Shown: piece after piece, positions 13,413 through 16,671 of the stretch
Layout of the letters: each line of letters begins with the position of its first letter
How positions within the stretch are numbered: the first letter of the stretch is position 1
Source of the DNA: Acidobacteriota bacterium
GTDB taxonomy: Bacteria; Acidobacteriota; Thermoanaerobaculia; Multivoradales; SZUA-115
DNA length: 16,671 nucleotides
Reading direction: 5' to 3'
NCBI GenBank assembly: GCA_003231035.1
Contig: QIHU01000043.1
Coordinates: forward strand, 1-16,671
The notes under the pieces: generated by a model
Seen by the model: the letters and a program-made list of their open reading frames with translations, nothing else
The model's database searches: none
What the model was told of the DNA's origin: nothing
Program-made: the position numbers and the translations under genes

Positions 13413-15731
13413 ATGACCATGACCTTCCCAATCCGTTGGGCTCAGTCCGCCTTGTTTGCCTTGTGCGTGCTCACCCTCGCGGCCAGCGCGGCGGCCGGCC
13501 AGCACGATGGATCCGAGGGCGACCCGCCCCCGGAGCACTTGTTGGGTTTCAGCGCTCAGAGCAGCCACCAGCAGCGCCAGCTCGAGGCTCGTTTCGCCAG
13601 CCAGCTCGACGCCACAAACCTCAGCCGGTGGATGGGCAGGCTGACCGCGCGACCACACCATGTGGGGTCCACTCAGGGGAGTCGCAATGTCGAGTTCATC
13701 GCCCGACAGTTCGCCTACTGGGGCTTCGAAACCGAGGTGGAGGAATTCGAGGTTCTCTTTCCAACCCCCATCGCGCGCACCCTGCAAATGGTCAAACCGG
13801 TCGCCTTCACCGCCCAGTTGAACGAGCCGCCAATTGGCGGCGACTCCACTTCGAGGGTCACCCAGGAGCGCCTGCCTCCCTACAACGCCTACTCGATCGA
13901 CGGCGACGTCACCGCCGAGCTGGTCTACGTCAACTACGGCGTGCCGGCCGACTACGAGCAGCTGGAGCGCCGCGGGGTCGAGGTGGAGGGCAAGATCGTC
14001 ATCGCCCGCTACGGGGGTTCCTGGCGCGGCATCAAGCCCAAAGTGGCGGCACAGAATGGCGCCATCGGCTGCATTCTCTATTCCGACCCGCGCGATGACG
14101 GCTACGGCCAGGGAGACACCTACCCCGCTGGCCCCTACCGACCGGCGCACGGGGCGCAGAGCGGTTCGGTCGCCGACATGCCCCTTTTCCCCGGCGACCC
14201 TCTCACCCCGTTCGTCGGTGCCAAGCCCGGCGTTAAGCGGCTAACCCGCGAAGAGGCACCGACCTTGACCACGATTCCGGTCTTGCCGATCTCTTACGCC
14301 GACGCCCAACCGTTGCTCGAGCAGCTCGGAGGCCCGGTCGCCCCCGCCGATTGGCGCGGTGCCTTGCCGATCACCTACCACCTCGGTCCAGGGCCGGCCA
14401 CGGTGCGCTTGGCCCTTACCTTCGACTGGAAGCTGGTGACGGCGAAGAACGTGATCGCCCGCCTGCCTGGGGCACAGCGGCCCGACGAATGGATCGTGCG
14501 CGGCAACCACCACGACGCGTGGACCTTCGGCGCCCGGGACCCGGTCAGCGGGCTGGTGGCCCTGCTCGAAGAGGCGCGGGCGCTCGGTGGCCTGGTCAAG
14601 GATGGCTGGCGCCCACGGCGCACGATCGTCTACGCCGCCTGGGACGCCGAGGAGCCGGGTTTGCTCGGCTCGACCGAGTGGGTCGAACACCATGCCACCG
14701 AGTTAGGCGCCAAGGTGGCCGTCTACATCAATAGCGACTCCAACGGACGCGGCTTTCTCGGAATCGGCGGGTCGCACAGTTTGGAAGCGTTCATTAACCA
14801 AGTGGCGCGCGATGTGGAGGATCCTCAGAAGCAGATCCCGGTGATCGAACGGGCGCGGGCGGAGCGCATTCTTCGTGGCTCCCCGGCCGAGCGGGAGGCG
14901 GCACGCGAGCGTCTCGATTTGTCGATCAGCGCCCTGGGCTCCGGCTCCGACTACTCGCCATTCTTGCAGCACCTGGGGATCGCCAGCTTGAACTTGGGGT
15001 ACCGCGGCGAGAGCGGCGGCGGCAGTTATCACTCGATCTACGACTCTTTCGATCACTACCAGCGCTTCGGCGACCCCGGTTTCGCTTACGGCGTGGCCCT
15101 GGCCGAAACGGCGGGCCGCGCCGTGCTGCGCTTGGCCCAGGCCGAGGTGCTGCCCTTTGAGTTCACCGCCTTCGCCCGCTCGGTTTCGACCTACGTCGAC
15201 GAACTGCACGAGTTGCTCACCACCACCCGCGAGGCGCACCAGGAGCTCAATCGCAAGTTGGACGAAGGGGTCTTCGAAGCCGCCTCGGATCCCACCCTCG
15301 CCTTCGTTCCACCCCGGCGCAAGGGGAGCGTGCCCGAGATCGATCTCTCCCCGCTCCACGCCGCCGCCGAGCGCTTGGCGACGAGCGCCGAGCGCTATCT
15401 GCCGCTGCTCAAGAGTGTCGCCGAGGGCCGTATTGGGACGAGCCAGCGCAACCGGGCCAACCTCCAGTTGGCGGCGAGCGAGCGGGCCCTGACCCGCCAG
15501 GAGGGGTTGCCCGGTCGGCCCTGGTATCGCCACTTCGTTTACGCTCCCGGCTTTTACACCGGCTACGGGGTGAAGACGATTCCCGGCGTGCGCGAAGCGA
15601 TCGAGCAAGAGGATTGGTCCTTGGCGAGGAAGCAGGTTCCCATCGCCGCCGCCGTCCTCCTGCGCTACGCCCAGCGCATCGACCAAGCCGCTGAGTTCCT
15701 ACGCCCAGAAGCCGCCAGCAGCCTCAACTAG
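13413..15731 (+). CDS. Secreted M28-family metallopeptidase, glutamate carboxypeptidase II-like, with PA and dimerisation domains
   Basis: This 772-aa protein starts at ATG 13413 behind GGAGG. Residues 1-29 are a Sec signal peptide. Domains in order: N-terminal peptidase part, PA domain (about 160-310, with KIVIARYGGSWRG and GCILYSDP), M28 catalytic core (about 340-570) and transferrin-receptor-like dimerisation domain (about 590-765). Di-zinc ligands by comparison with human GCPII are H366, D376, E414, D442 and H540, with E413 in WDAEE as the catalytic base. Length and the C-terminal phrase YRHFVYAPGFYTGYGVKTIP fit the family. It should cleave peptides outside the cytoplasm or in the periplasm. 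Several GCPII glutamate-pocket positions differ: S512 for Asn519, N527/G529 near Arg534/Arg536, G717 for Lys699; R205 matches Arg210. A true glutamate carboxypeptidase activity is therefore doubtful. The stop overlaps the start of uup. Confidence 0.92.
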   Translation: MTMTFPIRWAQSALFALCVLTLAASAAAGQHDGSEGDPPPEHLLGFSAQSSHQQRQLEARFASQLDATNLSRWMGRLTARPHHVGSTQGSRNVEFIARQFAYWGFETEVEEFEVLFPTPIARTLQMVKPVAFTAQLNEPPIGGDSTSRVTQERLPPYNAYSIDGDVTAELVYVNYGVPADYEQLERRGVEVEGKIVIARYGGSWRGIKPKVAAQNGAIGCILYSDPRDDGYGQGDTYPAGPYRPAHGAQSGSVADMPLFPGDPLTPFVGAKPGVKRLTREEAPTLTTIPVLPISYADAQPLLEQLGGPVAPADWRGALPITYHLGPGPATVRLALTFDWKLVTAKNVIARLPGAQRPDEWIVRGNHHDAWTFGARDPVSGLVALLEEARALGGLVKDGWRPRRTIVYAAWDAEEPGLLGSTEWVEHHATELGAKVAVYINSDSNGRGFLGIGGSHSLEAFINQVARDVEDPQKQIPVIERARAERILRGSPAEREAARERLDLSISALGSGSDYSPFLQHLGIASLNLGYRGESGGGSYHSIYDSFDHYQRFGDPGFAYGVALAETAGRAVLRLAQAEVLPFEFTAFARSVSTYVDELHELLTTTREAHQELNRKLDEGVFEAASDPTLAFVPPRRKGSVPEIDLSPLHAAAERLATSAERYLPLLKSVAEGRIGTSQRNRANLQLAASERALTRQEGLPGRPWYRHFVYAPGFYTGYGVKTIPGVREAIEQEDWSLARKQVPIAAAVLLRYAQRIDQAAEFLRPEAASSLN

Positions 15732-16671
15732 TGCTCACCGTTCGCGGCCTGACCCTGTCCTACGGCGGCGACCCCCTTCTCGCCGGGGTGCGCTGCCAGA
15801 TCGCGGCCGGGGAGCGCATCGCCCTGGTGGGCCGCAACGGCAGCGGCAAGTCGACCTTGCTCAAGCTCCTCGCCGGGGAGGCCGAGGCGGACAGCGGCGA
15901 AATCGTCACCGCCTCCGCCACCCGCATCACCCGCCTGCCTCAGGAGGTACCGCACGCCCTCAGCGGCGACCTCTTCGACATTGTCGCCTCCGGCCTTGCG
16001 CGGCTCAGCGAACTCCTTAGCGAGTACCACCGGCTGAGCCAAACTCTGGAGGATCCCCGCGCTTTGAGCCGTTTGCAAGAGGTCCAAGCGGCAATCGACG
16101 CGGCCCAAGGATGGGATCAGGAGCGCCGGGTAGAGCGGATAATGTCACGCCTCAACTTGCCTCCCTCGGGAGCTTTCGAGACTCTTTCGGGTGGCCTCAA
16201 GCGGCGAGTTCTTCTGGCCCGAGCTTTGGTCGGCGAGCCCGACCTACTCCTCCTAGACGAACCGACAAACCACCTCGACATCGCCGCCATTGAATGGCTA
16301 GAGGAGCTCTTGCTCGCCTTTCCCGGGACTTTGGTTTTTGTCACCCACGACCGTGCCTTCCTGCGCCGGCTGGCCAGTCGTATCTTCGAGCTCGACCGCG
16401 GCCAGCTGACCGATTGGCCGGGCGACTACTCGCGCTACCTCGAAGGCAAGGAGCACCAGCTAGCGGTGGAGAAGAGCCAGGAGGCGCGGTTCGACAAGAA
16501 ACTGGCCCAAGAGGAACGGTGGATTCGACAGGGAATCAAGGCGCGCCGCACCCGCAACGAGGGCCGAGTTCGAGCCCTCGAGAAGCTGCGAGGCGAGCGC
16601 CAAGAGCGGCGGGCGGTGACCGGTAAGGCAGAGATGCGGATCGAAGCGGGCGAGCGTTCAGGCAAGATCGT
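15731..16671 (+). CDS. uup: ABC-F ATPase Uup, N-terminal part (3' end missing)
   Basis: A GTG at 15731 shares its first base with the TAG of the peptidase gene (TAGTG), and the frame is open to the right edge (313 codons). The first ABC domain is complete: Walker A GRNGSGKST (34-42), signature LSGGLKRRV (152-160), Walker B LLLLDEPTNHLD (172-183) and switch His206. The linker then carries the Uup hallmark EERWIRQGIKARRTRNEGRV (261-280) followed by RALEKLRGERQERR. This separates Uup from EttA, YbiT and YheS. The second ABC domain and C-terminal coiled coil lie off the window. ABC-F proteins act on ribosomes in the cytoplasm; Uup has also been linked to branched-DNA binding and transposon excision. 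The ribosome-binding site is weak, so coupling to the upstream gene is likely. Confidence 0.93.
   Translation, partial: MLTVRGLTLSYGGDPLLAGVRCQIAAGERIALVGRNGSGKSTLLKLLAGEAEADSGEIVTASATRITRLPQEVPHALSGDLFDIVASGLARLSELLSEYHRLSQTLEDPRALSRLQEVQAAIDAAQGWDQERRVERIMSRLNLPPSGAFETLSGGLKRRVLLARALVGEPDLLLLDEPTNHLDIAAIEWLEELLLAFPGTLVFVTHDRAFLRRLASRIFELDRGQLTDWPGDYSRYLEGKEHQLAVEKSQEARFDKKLAQEERWIRQGIKARRTRNEGRVRALEKLRGERQERRAVTGKAEMRIEAGERSGKI

Noticed and set aside
14703..15686. 327-codon minus frame opposite the M28 peptidase
   Set aside because: It is an antisense shadow; the plus frame carries all zinc ligands and the full family length.

Overview
The window is GC-rich DNA (coding parts look about 65% G+C or higher) with Gram-negative features: Sec and lipoprotein-type signal peptides, a very large secreted multidomain protein, and a secreted M28/PA-domain peptidase. 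The mix of stacked carboxypeptidase-regulatory-like domains, TPR proteins with an N-terminal H/CPxC motif and GCPII-like peptidases suggests Acidobacteriota, perhaps near Thermoanaerobaculia. Myxococcota is an alternative. The taxonomic call is inference from style; no marker gene is present. No tRNA, rRNA or CRISPR array was seen.

Layout. (1) 1-7827, minus strand: one uninterrupted reading frame of at least 2609 codons, cut by the left edge. It has a signal peptide, an N-terminal beta-sandwich/helical region, about 13 tandem carboxypeptidase-regulatory-like domains, two SbsA-type Ig-like domains, further Ig-like modules and the start of a glycine-rich region. (2) 7829-8396: an AT-richer leader/intergenic island with two possible tiny ORFs reading into the giant gene (overlap ATGA, then stop-C-GTG) and an 11-bp direct repeat. 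(3) 8397-9238, plus: two overlapping small HTH proteins. (4) 9245-10594, minus: a 449-aa TPR protein, convergent with the HTH pair. (5) 10731-11081, minus: a 116-aa secreted peptide ending in four 13-residue GGAGMDPDG repeats, closed by a strong intrinsic terminator. (6) 11220-12293, minus: a PqqB-like metallo-beta-lactamase-fold probable lipoprotein. (7) 12321-12506: a compact, highly palindromic REP/MITE-like element. (8) 12505-13275, minus: a DUF4097-like beta-solenoid exported protein with seven DGSG turns. (9) 13413-15731, plus: a secreted GCPII-like M28 peptidase. (10) 15731-16671, plus: the N-terminal part of the ABC-F ATPase Uup, start-overlapping the peptidase and cut by the right edge.

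How they may work together. The most unusual block is 8397-11081: two xenobiotic-response-element-like HTH proteins, a soluble TPR protein and a secreted repeat peptide side by side. HTH plus TPR plus exported peptide are the ingredients of peptide-sensing systems of the RRNPP type, but here on separate genes. The four peptide repeats keep their amino acids while using different synonymous codons almost everywhere, so selection acts on the peptide itself. A peptide-signalling role is a hypothesis, not shown. The rest looks like cell-envelope and secreted-protein functions plus one ribosome-associated ATPase.
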